DNA from: Burkholderiaceae bacterium
Lineage (GTDB): Bacteria > Pseudomonadota > Gammaproteobacteria > Burkholderiales > Burkholderiaceae_C
NCBI GenBank assembly: GCA_030123545.1
Contig: CP126124.1
Span: 2,976,001 to 3,040,000 of the forward strand
DNA: 64,000 nt
Direction of reading: 5' to 3'
How positions within the stretch are numbered: the stretch's first letter is position 1; each line of letters starts with the position of its first letter. Shown here one piece after another: positions 8,760 through 17,041 of this stretch. The notes beneath the pieces were generated by a model, which was not told the origin of the DNA, did not search any database, and saw only the letters and a list, made by a program, of their open reading frames with translations. The translations under genes and the position numbers were made by a program.

Positions 8760-9521
8760 ATGGATCAGCGAGTTCTGGTGACCGCAGGTGCGTCCGGGAT
8801 CGGTCGAGAGATCGTCAGGGCATTTGCCGCGAACGGCGCCGCGGTGTTCGTCTGCGATATCGACGCGAATGCCCTCGATGTGCTTGCCGGCGAAATCCCC
8901 GGCCTGAAGACCGCCCTCTGCAACGTGTCGAAGCGCGCGGATATCGAGCGCATGGTGGCCGAATGCGCGCAGGCGCTGGGCGGCATCGACGTGTTGGTCA
9001 ACAACGCGGGCATTGCAGGTCCTACCGCCCCGGTCGAGAACATGGACCCCGACGAGTGGGAAAAGGTCATGCAGGTGGACCTGACCGGGACCTTCAACGT
9101 GACGCGGCTGGCTATTCCCCACCTGAAGAAATCTCAAGCCGGCGTCATCATCAACATGTCTTCGGTGGCCGGGCGTTTCGGATATGCCAACCGGAGTCCC
9201 TACTGCACGGCCAAATGGGGGCTGATCGGCTTCACCAAGACACTTTCTATCGAACTGGGCGAATACGGGATTCGCGCCAACGCCATCCTGCCGGGTGCCG
9301 TCGACGGGCCACGCATCCAACGGGTGTTCGAGGGGCGTGCGAAAGTGAGTGGCAAGAGCATGGAGGCGATCCGGAGGGAAGCCATGTCCGTGCAATCGCT
9401 CAAGCGGCTGGTCAACCCCAAGGACATTGCTGCGTTGGCGGTGTTCCTCGCCTCCGATGCCGCCAAGTCGATCTCCGGGCAGATGATGCCGATCGACAAC
9501 GATATGCAGCAGGCCAGTTGA
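8760..9521 (+). CDS. SDR-family oxidoreductase
   Basis: The 253-residue classical short-chain dehydrogenase has the NAD(P)-binding TAGASGIGRE at residues 8-17, NNAGIAG near 83, the catalytic Ser in NMSSVAG and the YCTAK active-site motif near 150. An acidic residue in VCDID after beta-2 suggests NAD rather than NADP. The substrate is unknown. It opens the accessory catabolic block and is followed after about 70 bases by an M20 amidohydrolase, so both may act on one acylated compound. The ATG at 8760 is preceded by GGGAGAAAG. Confidence 0.9.
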   Translation: MDQRVLVTAGASGIGREIVRAFAANGAAVFVCDIDANALDVLAGEIPGLKTALCNVSKRADIERMVAECAQALGGIDVLVNNAGIAGPTAPVENMDPDEWEKVMQVDLTGTFNVTRLAIPHLKKSQAGVIINMSSVAGRFGYANRSPYCTAKWGLIGFTKTLSIELGEYGIRANAILPGAVDGPRIQRVFEGRAKVSGKSMEAIRREAMSVQSLKRLVNPKDIAALAVFLASDAAKSISGQMMPIDNDMQQAS

Positions 9522-9589
9522 CGCCGCGCTCAGTCGGACACCGCGAAACACGCCGAACCGATATGTCCATCAATGTTGCGGAGGATAGT

Positions 9590-10873
9590 ATGAACAAGAC
9601 GACGGGAAATGCCTCGGAACTCGTCCTGAAGAATCTCGATCGGCTGCTTCCCGAGCTCGAAGCGCTGTACAAGGATGTGCACGCGCATCCTGAACTGTCG
9701 ATGCAGGAAACACGAACGGCCAATCTGGCGGCGGAGCGGCTTCGCGCGGCCGGCTACGAGGTGACGACGGGACTTGGCAAGACGGGCGTCGTCGGTCTGC
9801 TCCGAAACGGCGATGGCCCGACGGTGATGCTGCGCGCCGACATGGATGGACTGCCCGTCGAGGAAGCGACCGGGCTCCCATATGCCAGCAAGGTCAAGAT
9901 GACGGACCCGGACGGAAAAACGGTGCCGGTCGGGCATATGTGCGGTCACGACATGCATGTGACCTGGCTCGCGGGCGCGACCGCGCTGTTCGCGCAGGCG
10001 CGCGAGGCATGGAAGGGAACGCTGATGGCGGTATACCAGCCCGGCGAGGAGACTGCGCAAGGCGCGCAGGCCATGATCGATGACGGCCTGTTCAAACACT
10101 TCCCGAAGCCGGCCGTCGTTCTCGGCCAGCACGTCATGGTGGGCCCGGCCGGGGCGATCGCCGGAAGCGCCGGTCCCATCACCTCGGCGGCCGACAGTTT
10201 GCAGATTCGCCTGTTCGGACGCGGTGCGCATGGCTCGATGCCGCAAGCCAGCATCGATCCGGTCGTGATGGCGGCCGCGACCGTGATGCGGTTGCAGACC
10301 GTGGTGTCCCGCGAAATCGCTTCCGCCGAGGCGGCCGTGGTCACCATCGGCGCGCTGCAGGCGGGCACGAAGGAGAACGTCATCCCGGACGAAGCCATCA
10401 TCAAACTGAACGTCCGCACATTCGATGCGGGCGTGCGCAAGCGCGTGCTTGCCGCGATCGAACGCATCGTCAACGCCGAAGCCGCTGCGTCGGGAGCGCC
10501 CCGGCCACCCGAAATCACGCCGCTGGACCGCTATCCTCTCAACGTCAACGACGAATCGGCGAGCCAGCGCATCGCCGAGGCGTTTCGCGCGTATTTTCCC
10601 GCCGATCGCGTCCGGCACACCGGTCCAGCACCGGCGAGCGAGGATTTCGGATGTTTCGGCACCGAGTGGCATGCTCCGTCGGTCTTCTGGTTCGTCGGCG
10701 GGACTGATCCCGCGACCTATGCAAAGGCGAAGGAAGCGGGTCGCATCAACGACCTGCCGGTCAATCACAGCCCGCTCTTCGCGCCAGTCATCCATCCGAC
10801 CTTGCGCACGGGCGTGGAAGCCTTGGTCGTTGCGGCGCAGGCCTGGTTTTCGCAAGCCCAGGCGAGCCGGTAA
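9590..10873 (+). CDS. M20 family amidohydrolase (hippurate hydrolase-like)
   Basis: The 427-residue metal-dependent enzyme hydrolyses N-acyl amino acids in this family. Metal-ligand motifs are present: GHMCGHDMHV near residue 116, the QPGEETAQGA glutamates, and GRGAHGSMPQ in the dimerisation lid. The ATG at 9590 was chosen because GGAGGA lies 6 bases upstream; an in-frame ATG at 9563 has no such signal. It sits between an SDR and a liv-type ABC importer, suggesting that an acyl amino acid or amide is imported and cleaved. The true substrate is unproven. Confidence 0.88.
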   Translation: MNKTTGNASELVLKNLDRLLPELEALYKDVHAHPELSMQETRTANLAAERLRAAGYEVTTGLGKTGVVGLLRNGDGPTVMLRADMDGLPVEEATGLPYASKVKMTDPDGKTVPVGHMCGHDMHVTWLAGATALFAQAREAWKGTLMAVYQPGEETAQGAQAMIDDGLFKHFPKPAVVLGQHVMVGPAGAIAGSAGPITSAADSLQIRLFGRGAHGSMPQASIDPVVMAAATVMRLQTVVSREIASAEAAVVTIGALQAGTKENVIPDEAIIKLNVRTFDAGVRKRVLAAIERIVNAEAAASGAPRPPEITPLDRYPLNVNDESASQRIAEAFRAYFPADRVRHTGPAPASEDFGCFGTEWHAPSVFWFVGGTDPATYAKAKEAGRINDLPVNHSPLFAPVIHPTLRTGVEALVVAAQAWFSQAQASR

Positions 10874-10927
10874 TTGGGCGGGTTGTACGGCGGGATTGGT
10901 CGCTGAATCACCGCTGCCGGGATCCTG

Positions 10928-11002
10928 CCAGAACGTCCCCGGGCAGACGCCACCATCGGCCAGCAGGTTCTGGCCGGCGATGCGGGCCGCATGCGCGCTG
11001 AG
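10928..11002 (-). pseudogene. 3'-end fragment of an SDR gene (remnant 2)
   Basis: The minus-strand translation LSAHAARIAGQNLLADGG followed by VCPGTF matches the end of the intact SDR at 16196-17017, with no stop at the usual place (PGTFW). It is more diverged than remnant 1. It lies between the amidohydrolase and the ABC operon, in a 318-bp gap that otherwise holds only the promoter region of the operon. Confidence 0.7.
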
Positions 11003-11053
11003 TCCGGAGAAACCCCTGGCTTTTTCTCCTGGAACATGCACTATTATGTATCC

Positions 11054-11075
11054 TATGCACGCAGTTTAATGCATA
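11054..11075 (+). promoter_or_regulatory. Inverted repeat upstream of livK, candidate operator
   Basis: TATGCA and TGCATA form an inverted repeat with a 10-base spacer in an AT-rich stretch 117 bases before the livK start. The position suits a regulator site or promoter. No specific regulator can be named. Confidence 0.3.
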
Positions 11076-11191
11076 ATTGCGCCCGTTTCCGATCCGGATG
11101 CAGGATCGCCTCAGGAAAACCCGAAAGCCTGATGCAAGGCAATCCGCAACACAATGCATCACCCATTGATACCCAGCCAAGGAGGTACAGC

Positions 11192-12403
11192 ATGAATTCG
11201 TTGCCCGATAACCGCGGCCCGAGCCGCCGCCAGGTGATTTCGCGCGCCGCCGCCGTCGTCGGCGCCGGCACCGTCAGCGTGCTGCTGCCGCAGGTCGCGC
11301 GCGCGCAATCCAGCAAGGTGCGCGTAGGGCTCATGCTGCCCTACACCGGCACCTATGCTCAGCTCGGTGTTGCCATCGAGAACGGCGTGCGCATGGCCAT
11401 TGCCGAGAAGGGTGGCAAATTGGGCGGACGCGAGATCGAATGGTTCAAGGTCGATGACGAGTCCGATCCGTCCAAGGGCGTGGAAAACGCCAACAAGCTG
11501 GTACAGCGTGACAAGGTCGATGTGCTGATCGGCACGGTGCACTCGGGCGTGCAGATGGGCATCCTCAAGGTGTCCCGCGAGAGCGGCGTACTCAACATCA
11601 TTCCCAATGCCGGGGTGATGGCCGCCACGCGGTCACTGTGCGCGCCCAATGTGTTCCGCGCCAGCTTCAGCAACAACCAGCCGACGCTGGCGTTGGGCAA
11701 GCCGATGGTCGACAGGGGGCTCAAGAAGGCGGTCTGGATCAGCTGGAAGTACGCCGCCGGCGACGATGCGCTGGGGGGCTTCAAGGAAAGCTATACCCAG
11801 GCCGGTGGCACCATCATCAAGGAGCTGAGCCTGCCGTTCCCGAACGTCGAGTTTCAGGCGCTTCTGACCGAGATCGCCGCGCTCAAGCCCGACGCGGTCG
11901 CGTGCTTCTTTGCCGGCGCCGGCGCCGCCAAGTTCATGAAGGACTACGCCGCCGCCGGTCTGAAGGACAAGATACCGCTGTGGGGATCGGGTTTCCTCAC
12001 CGAGGGCACGCTGGAAGCTGCGGGTCCCGCGTCGGAGGGCGTGATGACCACGCTGCACTATGCCGATTCGCTGGACACGCCGCGCAACAAGAAGTTTCGC
12101 GCCGCTTACGCGCAACAGTTCAAGCTGCAGCCGGACGTGTACGCGGTGCAGGGTTACGACTCGGGTCAGTTGCTGGTGATCGGTGCTGATGCCGTCAAGG
12201 GCGATCTGGCCAACAGGGCCGCGCTGTACAAGGCCATGGAAGCGGTGGTCGTCGACAGCCCGCGCGGCAAGTGGACCATGAGCCGGGCCCACAACCCGAT
12301 TCAGGACATCTACCTGCGCGTGGTCGAAAAAGGCGACAACAAGGTGGTCGGCATCGCGGCCAAGGCGTTGGCCGACTCCGGCGCGGGTTGCAAAATGACC
12401 TGA
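11192..12403 (+). CDS. ABC transporter substrate-binding protein (LivK-like)
   Basis: The 403-residue periplasmic binding protein is of the type I fold used for branched-chain amino acids, amides and aromatic acids. The N terminus carries a Tat-like signal (PSRRQVISRAAA, then a hydrophobic run ending VARAQ). Mature sequence begins KVRVGLMLPYTGTYAQLG. GGAGG is 6 bases before the ATG. It is the first gene of livKHMGF and is separated from livH by a hairpin terminator, as expected if the binding protein must be in excess. The ligand is unknown; the neighbouring amidohydrolase suggests an acyl-amide. Confidence 0.9.
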   Translation: MNSLPDNRGPSRRQVISRAAAVVGAGTVSVLLPQVARAQSSKVRVGLMLPYTGTYAQLGVAIENGVRMAIAEKGGKLGGREIEWFKVDDESDPSKGVENANKLVQRDKVDVLIGTVHSGVQMGILKVSRESGVLNIIPNAGVMAATRSLCAPNVFRASFSNNQPTLALGKPMVDRGLKKAVWISWKYAAGDDALGGFKESYTQAGGTIIKELSLPFPNVEFQALLTEIAALKPDAVACFFAGAGAAKFMKDYAAAGLKDKIPLWGSGFLTEGTLEAAGPASEGVMTTLHYADSLDTPRNKKFRAAYAQQFKLQPDVYAVQGYDSGQLLVIGADAVKGDLANRAALYKAMEAVVVDSPRGKWTMSRAHNPIQDIYLRVVEKGDNKVVGIAAKALADSGAGCKMT

Positions 12404-12428
12404 CCGGCGTGCCGATCCGGTGCCGACG

Positions 12429-12453
12429 ACGGCGGAGCGGTCCGCCGTTTTTT
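12429..12453 (+). terminator. Rho-independent terminator/attenuator between livK and livH
   Basis: A perfect 8-bp stem (ACGGCGGA with TCCGCCGT) encloses a GCGG loop and runs into a six-T tract. It lies 26 bases after the livK stop and 30 before the probable livH start, so it likely lowers expression of the membrane and ATPase genes relative to the binding protein. Confidence 0.8.
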
Positions 12454-12482
12454 ATGGTTTTTCATCCCACCTCGACGACCTC

Positions 12483-13346
12483 GTGGACTTTGCCAATTTC
12501 CTGATTCAATTGCTCAACGGCGTGCAGTACGGTCTGCTGCTGTTCATGCTCGCTGCAGGGCTGACGCTCATTTTCGGCATCATGGGTGTGGTCAATCTGG
12601 CGCACGGAAGCTTCTACATGCTGGGCGCCTACCTGGCTTGGTCGCTGTCGTCGCACCTCGGCAGTTTTGCCGCCGCGCTCGTGGTCGGCACGGCGCTTTC
12701 CGTCGTGTTCGGGCTGGTGCTCGAGCGCGTGCTGTTTCGCCACTTCTACCGACGCGACCATCTCGACCAGGTGCTGCTGACGCTCGGGCTGATTTACGTC
12801 TTCGAAGAGTCGCGCTCGCTGCTGTGGGGTGACGACGTGCATGGCGTGCCGATCCCGCCGCTGCTGCGCGGTTCGCTGGCCCTCACGGACACGCTGTCGT
12901 ACCCGTTCTACCGCCTGTTCACGATGGCGGTCTGTGTGGCGCTGGCGCTGGGCCTGTACCTGCTCATCAGCAAGACGCGCCTGGGCATGAAGATTCGCGC
13001 CGGCGCCTTCAACCGCGACATGACGGAAGCGCTGGGCGTCAACATCAAGCTGATTCACGCCGTGGTGTTTGCCCTTGGCGTGGCATTGGCTGCGGTGGCC
13101 GGCATGATCGCCGCGCCGCTGTCCAGCGTCTATCCCAACATGGGCTCACCGGTGCTGATCATGTGCTTTGTCGTGGTCGTGATCGGCGGCATCGGCTCCG
13201 TGCGCGGCGCGCTGATCGCCGCCCTGCTGGTCGGCCTGGTGGACACCTTCGGCCAAGTGCTGCTGCCCCAGATCGCAAGCATGCTGGTGTACATGCTGAT
13301 GGCGGCCGTGCTTTTGTGGAAGCCCGAGGGGCTGTTCCGGTCATGA
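12483..13346 (+). CDS. Branched-chain amino acid-type ABC transporter permease LivH
   Basis: The 287-residue inner-membrane permease begins DFANFLIQLLNGVQYGLLLF after a GTG start and shows GIMGVVNLAHGS and GIGSVRGA, diagnostic of LivH. The open frame extends to a GTG at 12420, but that start would place the terminator inside the coding region, so GTG 12483 is preferred; no clear ribosome site is visible. The stop overlaps the livM start (ATGA). Confidence 0.85.
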   Translation: MDFANFLIQLLNGVQYGLLLFMLAAGLTLIFGIMGVVNLAHGSFYMLGAYLAWSLSSHLGSFAAALVVGTALSVVFGLVLERVLFRHFYRRDHLDQVLLTLGLIYVFEESRSLLWGDDVHGVPIPPLLRGSLALTDTLSYPFYRLFTMAVCVALALGLYLLISKTRLGMKIRAGAFNRDMTEALGVNIKLIHAVVFALGVALAAVAGMIAAPLSSVYPNMGSPVLIMCFVVVVIGGIGSVRGALIAALLVGLVDTFGQVLLPQIASMLVYMLMAAVLLWKPEGLFRS

Positions 13347-14341
13347 GCGCGCCCGCCGCCCATCTCGAGGCCCTGCCGCGCAGCGTCAATTTCATCCTGC
13401 TGCTCGGCTTGGCGGCCCTCGCGCTGTTTCCTTTTGCGGCCAGCGATTTCTACCAGCAGATGGTCACGCGCATGATGATCCTGGCCATCCTTGCGATGAG
13501 CCTGGACCTTCTGCAGGGTGTCACGGGCCTGGTGTCACTCGGCCACGCGGCGTTCTTCGGCATCGCCGGGTACGCGCTGGCCTTTCTGACGCCGCAGGGC
13601 GAGGCGGTGAGTCTGTGGTGGACGTTGCCCGTGGCCATGCTGGCGGCGGGCGCGGCGGCACTGGTGATCGGTTTTTTCGTCGTGCGCACGCGCGGCATCT
13701 ACTTCATCATGGTGACGATGGCCTTCGCGCAGATGATTTATTACCTGGTGTTCAACAACAAGGCGCTGGGCGGTTCCGACGGTCTGTACATCAACTTCCG
13801 GCCTGACGCGGGGCTGTTCGACCTGGAGAACAAGCGGGTCTTCTACTACTTCACGCTGGCCTGCCTGCTCGTGGTCTACGCCTTTTTGCGCCGCCTGCTG
13901 TGGAGCCCGTTTGGCCGCGCGCTGGCGGGTATCCGTGTCAACGAACACCGCATGCGCGCGGTCGGCTACGGCAGCTTCGGCTACAAGCTCTCGGCCTTCA
14001 CCGTGGCCGGCGCGCTCGCCGGGATGGCCGGGTATCTCTGGGGCGCGCAGACCGGCTTCGTGAACCCGGAACTGATGGGGTTTCACATGAGTGCCCAGGT
14101 CATCATGATGCTGATCTTGGGCGGCATGGGAAATTTTGCTGGCGCGATCGTCGGCGCGGTCGCGTTCGAAGCCGTGCTCGAACTGTTCAAGGACCTGCCC
14201 TCGTTCGGCGGCTTCGACGCCGGCAAGCATTGGCAACTATGGATCGGCCTGTTCATCGTGGCGGTGATCTGCTTTGCGCCGCGCGGCCTGCTGGGCCTGC
14301 TGCAGCGCGTGACGGGCCGCTGGAACGTCGACCATGACTGA
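13343..14341 (+). CDS. Branched-chain amino acid-type ABC transporter permease LivM
   Basis: The 332-residue permease has about eight to ten hydrophobic segments. GVTGLVSLGHAAFFGIAGYA and RALAGIRVNEHRMRAVGY are LivM signatures; GGMGNFAGAIVGA near the end contacts the ATPases. The start overlaps the livH stop by four bases and the end overlaps livG by eight, so the three are translationally coupled. Confidence 0.9.
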   Translation: MSAPAAHLEALPRSVNFILLLGLAALALFPFAASDFYQQMVTRMMILAILAMSLDLLQGVTGLVSLGHAAFFGIAGYALAFLTPQGEAVSLWWTLPVAMLAAGAAALVIGFFVVRTRGIYFIMVTMAFAQMIYYLVFNNKALGGSDGLYINFRPDAGLFDLENKRVFYYFTLACLLVVYAFLRRLLWSPFGRALAGIRVNEHRMRAVGYGSFGYKLSAFTVAGALAGMAGYLWGAQTGFVNPELMGFHMSAQVIMMLILGGMGNFAGAIVGAVAFEAVLELFKDLPSFGGFDAGKHWQLWIGLFIVAVICFAPRGLLGLLQRVTGRWNVDHD

Positions 14342-15095
14342 GGTGCTGCTCAGCGCGCGCGGCCTGACCAAGATCTTTGGCGGGTTGGCGGCCGTGAACG
14401 ATGTGTCGGTCGATCTGTGGCGCGACCGCATTCACGTGGTCATCGGCCCCAACGGTGCCGGCAAGTCCACGCTGACCAACCTGCTCTCGGGCGATTTGCC
14501 GCCCTCCTCCGGCACCATCACGCTCGGTCACCACGGCATCACCCGCGCGTCGCCCGAGCAGATCTCGCACCGCGGGCTGGGTCGCAGCTATCAGAAGACC
14601 AACATCTTTTTGCCCTTCACGGTGTGGGAGAACGTGCGCCTGGCGGCGCAGTCGCGCGCGCCGCAGCAGCCGTGGAACCCGCTGCGCTGGTGGCAGCGCG
14701 CCGCGCACGACAGCGCCAGCAACGAGCGCGCCGAGGCTGCGCTTGAATTGGCTGGTCTGACGGCGCGGCGGCACGCCGTTGCCGGTGCGACCAGCCACGG
14801 CGAGCAGCGTCAGCTGGAGGTTGCCATGGCGTTGGCCACGCAACCGCAGGTGCTGCTGCTCGACGAGCCGCTGGCCGGCATGGGCGCCGCGGAGGCCGAA
14901 CGCATGGTCGAACTGCTGCTGCGCATCAAGCCGCGTCACGCGATGATGCTGGTCGAGCATGACATCGACGCCATCTTCACGCTGGCGGACCACCTGACCG
15001 TGATGGTCAACGGCACTGTCATCGCCAGCGGCGAGCCGGCGGCGATCCGCGCCGACCGCAACGTGCAGGCCGCGTATCTGGGCGAAGAAATATGA
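14334..15095 (+). CDS. ABC transporter ATP-binding protein LivG
   Basis: The 253-residue ATPase of the importer has Walker A GPNGAGKST, the LivG-type GLGRSYQKTNIF, a signature stretch SHGEQRQLEVA (the usual LSGG Ser-Gly-Gly is altered to SHGE, as in many LivG proteins), Walker B VLLLDEPLAGM and the switch His in MLVEHDID. It is coupled to livM by overlap. The next gene, livF, is separated by a dispersed GC-rich repeat instead of the usual few bases. Confidence 0.9.
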   Translation: MTEVLLSARGLTKIFGGLAAVNDVSVDLWRDRIHVVIGPNGAGKSTLTNLLSGDLPPSSGTITLGHHGITRASPEQISHRGLGRSYQKTNIFLPFTVWENVRLAAQSRAPQQPWNPLRWWQRAAHDSASNERAEAALELAGLTARRHAVAGATSHGEQRQLEVAMALATQPQVLLLDEPLAGMGAAEAERMVELLLRIKPRHAMMLVEHDIDAIFTLADHLTVMVNGTVIASGEPAAIRADRNVQAAYLGEEI

Positions 15096-15235
15096 AGCTC
15101 CCCCGGGCTCCGCGCGCTGCGCGTTGTTGCGCCTCGCCCCTCGCGGAGGCGCCGCCAGCGGCCGGGCCAAGCCCGTCCGCGGCGGTCGCTGGCATGGCCC
15201 GCTCCGCCGCCCCTGGCGCCGTTGACTGGATGCGC
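15096..15235 (+). repeat. Dispersed GC-rich repeat, copy R1 (between livG and livF)
   Basis: The block at 15160-15212 (GCGGCCGGGCCAAGCCC and onward to GGCCCGCTCCGC) closely matches 30745-30797 and, more loosely, 33450-33505. It interrupts what should be adjacent livG and livF genes without breaking either. Confidence 0.65.
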
Positions 15236-15269
15236 AGCGGGCGACGCATCGGCGCAATGGATCACTGAG

Positions 15270-16082
15270 ATGGCCACCGAGCTCAACGCCAACGCCCCCG
15301 ACGACCCGAACGACCCGCTGGCACCGCGCGCCCGCCCGGAAGATCGGGGGCCGCGACGGGATGACGCGGACCCCGACCTGTTGATCCACGCGATCGGCCT
15401 GCACAGCTACTACGGCGCCAGCCACATCCTCAAGGGCATCGACTTTCAGGTGCGCCGCGGTGAGACCGTGGGCCTGATGGGCCGCAACGGCATGGGCAAG
15501 AGCACGCTGCTCAAGTCGATCATGGGCCTGGTCAAGCCGCGCGCCGGCGGCGTGCTGGTGATGGGCAAGCCGATGACGGGTCGCGCGCCGTACGAAATCG
15601 CGCAACTCGGCGTGGCCTACGTGCCCGAGGGGCGCGGCATTTTCGGCAACCTATCGGTGACCGAAAACCTCAAGATGGCGGCCCGAGCCGGCACGCGCGG
15701 CCAGCGCGACTGGACGTACGAGCGCGTGCTGGAAACCTTTCCGCGCCTGGCCGAGCGCCTCCATCACGGCGGGCAGCAGCTATCCGGCGGCGAGCAGCAG
15801 ATGCTCACCATCGGTCGAGCACTGATGACCAACCCCGACGTGCTGATTCTCGACGAAGCCACCGAAGGCCTGGCGCCGCTGATCGCGCGTGAGATCTGGC
15901 ACATCTGCGGCCTGATCCGGGCCAGCGGCATCTCCAGCGTGATCGTCGACAAGAACTGGCGCCACGTCACCGCCATCACCGATCGCAACGTCATTCTTGT
16001 CAAGGGCGAAGTGGTGCTCGAACGCACCTCACGCCAGATTCAGGCGGAACCTGAGCTGCTGACACAGCATTTGGGTGTGTGA
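15270..16082 (+). CDS. ABC transporter ATP-binding protein LivF
   Basis: The 270-residue second ATPase has Walker A GRNGMGKST, signature LSGGEQQML, Walker B VLILDEATEGLAP and the LivF motif YVPEGRGIF. The N terminus is about 35 residues longer than usual and rich in Asp, Pro and Arg. The ATG at 15270 was chosen; an in-frame start at 15222 lies inside the preceding repeat. It closes the livKHMGF set. Confidence 0.88.
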   Translation: MATELNANAPDDPNDPLAPRARPEDRGPRRDDADPDLLIHAIGLHSYYGASHILKGIDFQVRRGETVGLMGRNGMGKSTLLKSIMGLVKPRAGGVLVMGKPMTGRAPYEIAQLGVAYVPEGRGIFGNLSVTENLKMAARAGTRGQRDWTYERVLETFPRLAERLHHGGQQLSGGEQQMLTIGRALMTNPDVLILDEATEGLAPLIAREIWHICGLIRASGISSVIVDKNWRHVTAITDRNVILVKGEVVLERTSRQIQAEPELLTQHLGV

Positions 16083-16195
16083 CGACATCACCGGGTTGTG
16101 ATCGACTAGGGCCTCGATCTCTCGGACCGCGCCCACGGCGTGCCCGAGCGCGGCGCAGGATGACGCGGATGCGCCGATCGCCCAGGACGCCCCGC

Positions 16196-17017
16196 CTAGA
16201 ATGTCCCCGGATACGCGCCGCCGTCGGCCAGCAGGTTCTGGCCGGTGATGTAGGCCGCGTGCACGCTGCATAGAAACGCGCAGATCGCGCCGAACTCTTC
16301 CGCGCTGCCGAAGCGGCCGGCCGGGATCTGCTTCTGCTGCGCGGCGCGAATCTCGTCCACGCCGCGACCGGATTTCCTCGCGGTGGCCTCGAGCGTGCCG
16401 GTCAGCCGGTCGGTGTCGAAGCGCCCCGGCAGCAGGTTGTTCAGCGTGACGCCGCGCGCCGCGAGGCCGCTGCGCGCCACCCCGGCGACGAAGCCGGTCA
16501 GCCCGCTGCGCGCGCCGTTCGACAGGCCCAGGATATCGATCGGCGCCTTCACCGCGCTCGACGTGATGTTGACGATGCGCCCGAAGCCGCGCGCGGCCAT
16601 GCCGTCCACCGTGGCCTTGATCAGCTCGATCGGCGCGAGCATGTTCGCGTCCACCGCCTTGATCCACGCCGCGCGGTCCCAGTCGCGGAAGTCGCCGGGC
16701 GGCGGCCCGCCGGCGTTGGTCACGACGATGTCGAAGTCGCGCCCAGGCCCGCCCGGCGCCGTCAACGCCGCGGCGCGCCCCTCGGTGGTCGTGATGTCGG
16801 CCATGACCGCGACCACCTTCTGTTCGCTCGGTCCGCTGCCGGCCCACGCCGCCTCGGCGCGCACCGTCGCCTCTGCCGCCTGCAGCGCCTCGGCGCCGCG
16901 CGCGACGATCACCACGTTCACGCCCTCGCGCGCCAGCGCCCGCGCGCAGCCCAGCCCCAGCCCCTTGCTCGCGCCGCAGACCAGCGCCCATTTGCCTTCG
17001 ATACCCAGGTCCATCAT
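16196..17017 (-). CDS. SDR-family oxidoreductase (atypical active site)
   Basis: The 273-residue protein has the cofactor motif CGASKGLGLG and TNAGGPPPGDF, marking an SDR subgroup often labelled 3-oxoacyl-ACP reductase-like. The usual Y-x3-K is not present: after NITSSAVK the sequence reads GLSNGARSGL, so the catalytic Tyr/Lys pair is replaced. Its 3' end is duplicated as fragments at 6971-7063 and 10928-11002, indicating that the 7-16 kb block inserted at or recombined with this gene's 3' end. Function is unknown. Confidence 0.85.
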   Translation of the reverse strand: MMDLGIEGKWALVCGASKGLGLGCARALAREGVNVVIVARGAEALQAAEATVRAEAAWAGSGPSEQKVVAVMADITTTEGRAAALTAPGGPGRDFDIVVTNAGGPPPGDFRDWDRAAWIKAVDANMLAPIELIKATVDGMAARGFGRIVNITSSAVKAPIDILGLSNGARSGLTGFVAGVARSGLAARGVTLNNLLPGRFDTDRLTGTLEATARKSGRGVDEIRAAQQKQIPAGRFGSAEEFGAICAFLCSVHAAYITGQNLLADGGAYPGTF

Positions 17018-17041
17018 GCCTCCAACAAAATCCCTGCGAGC

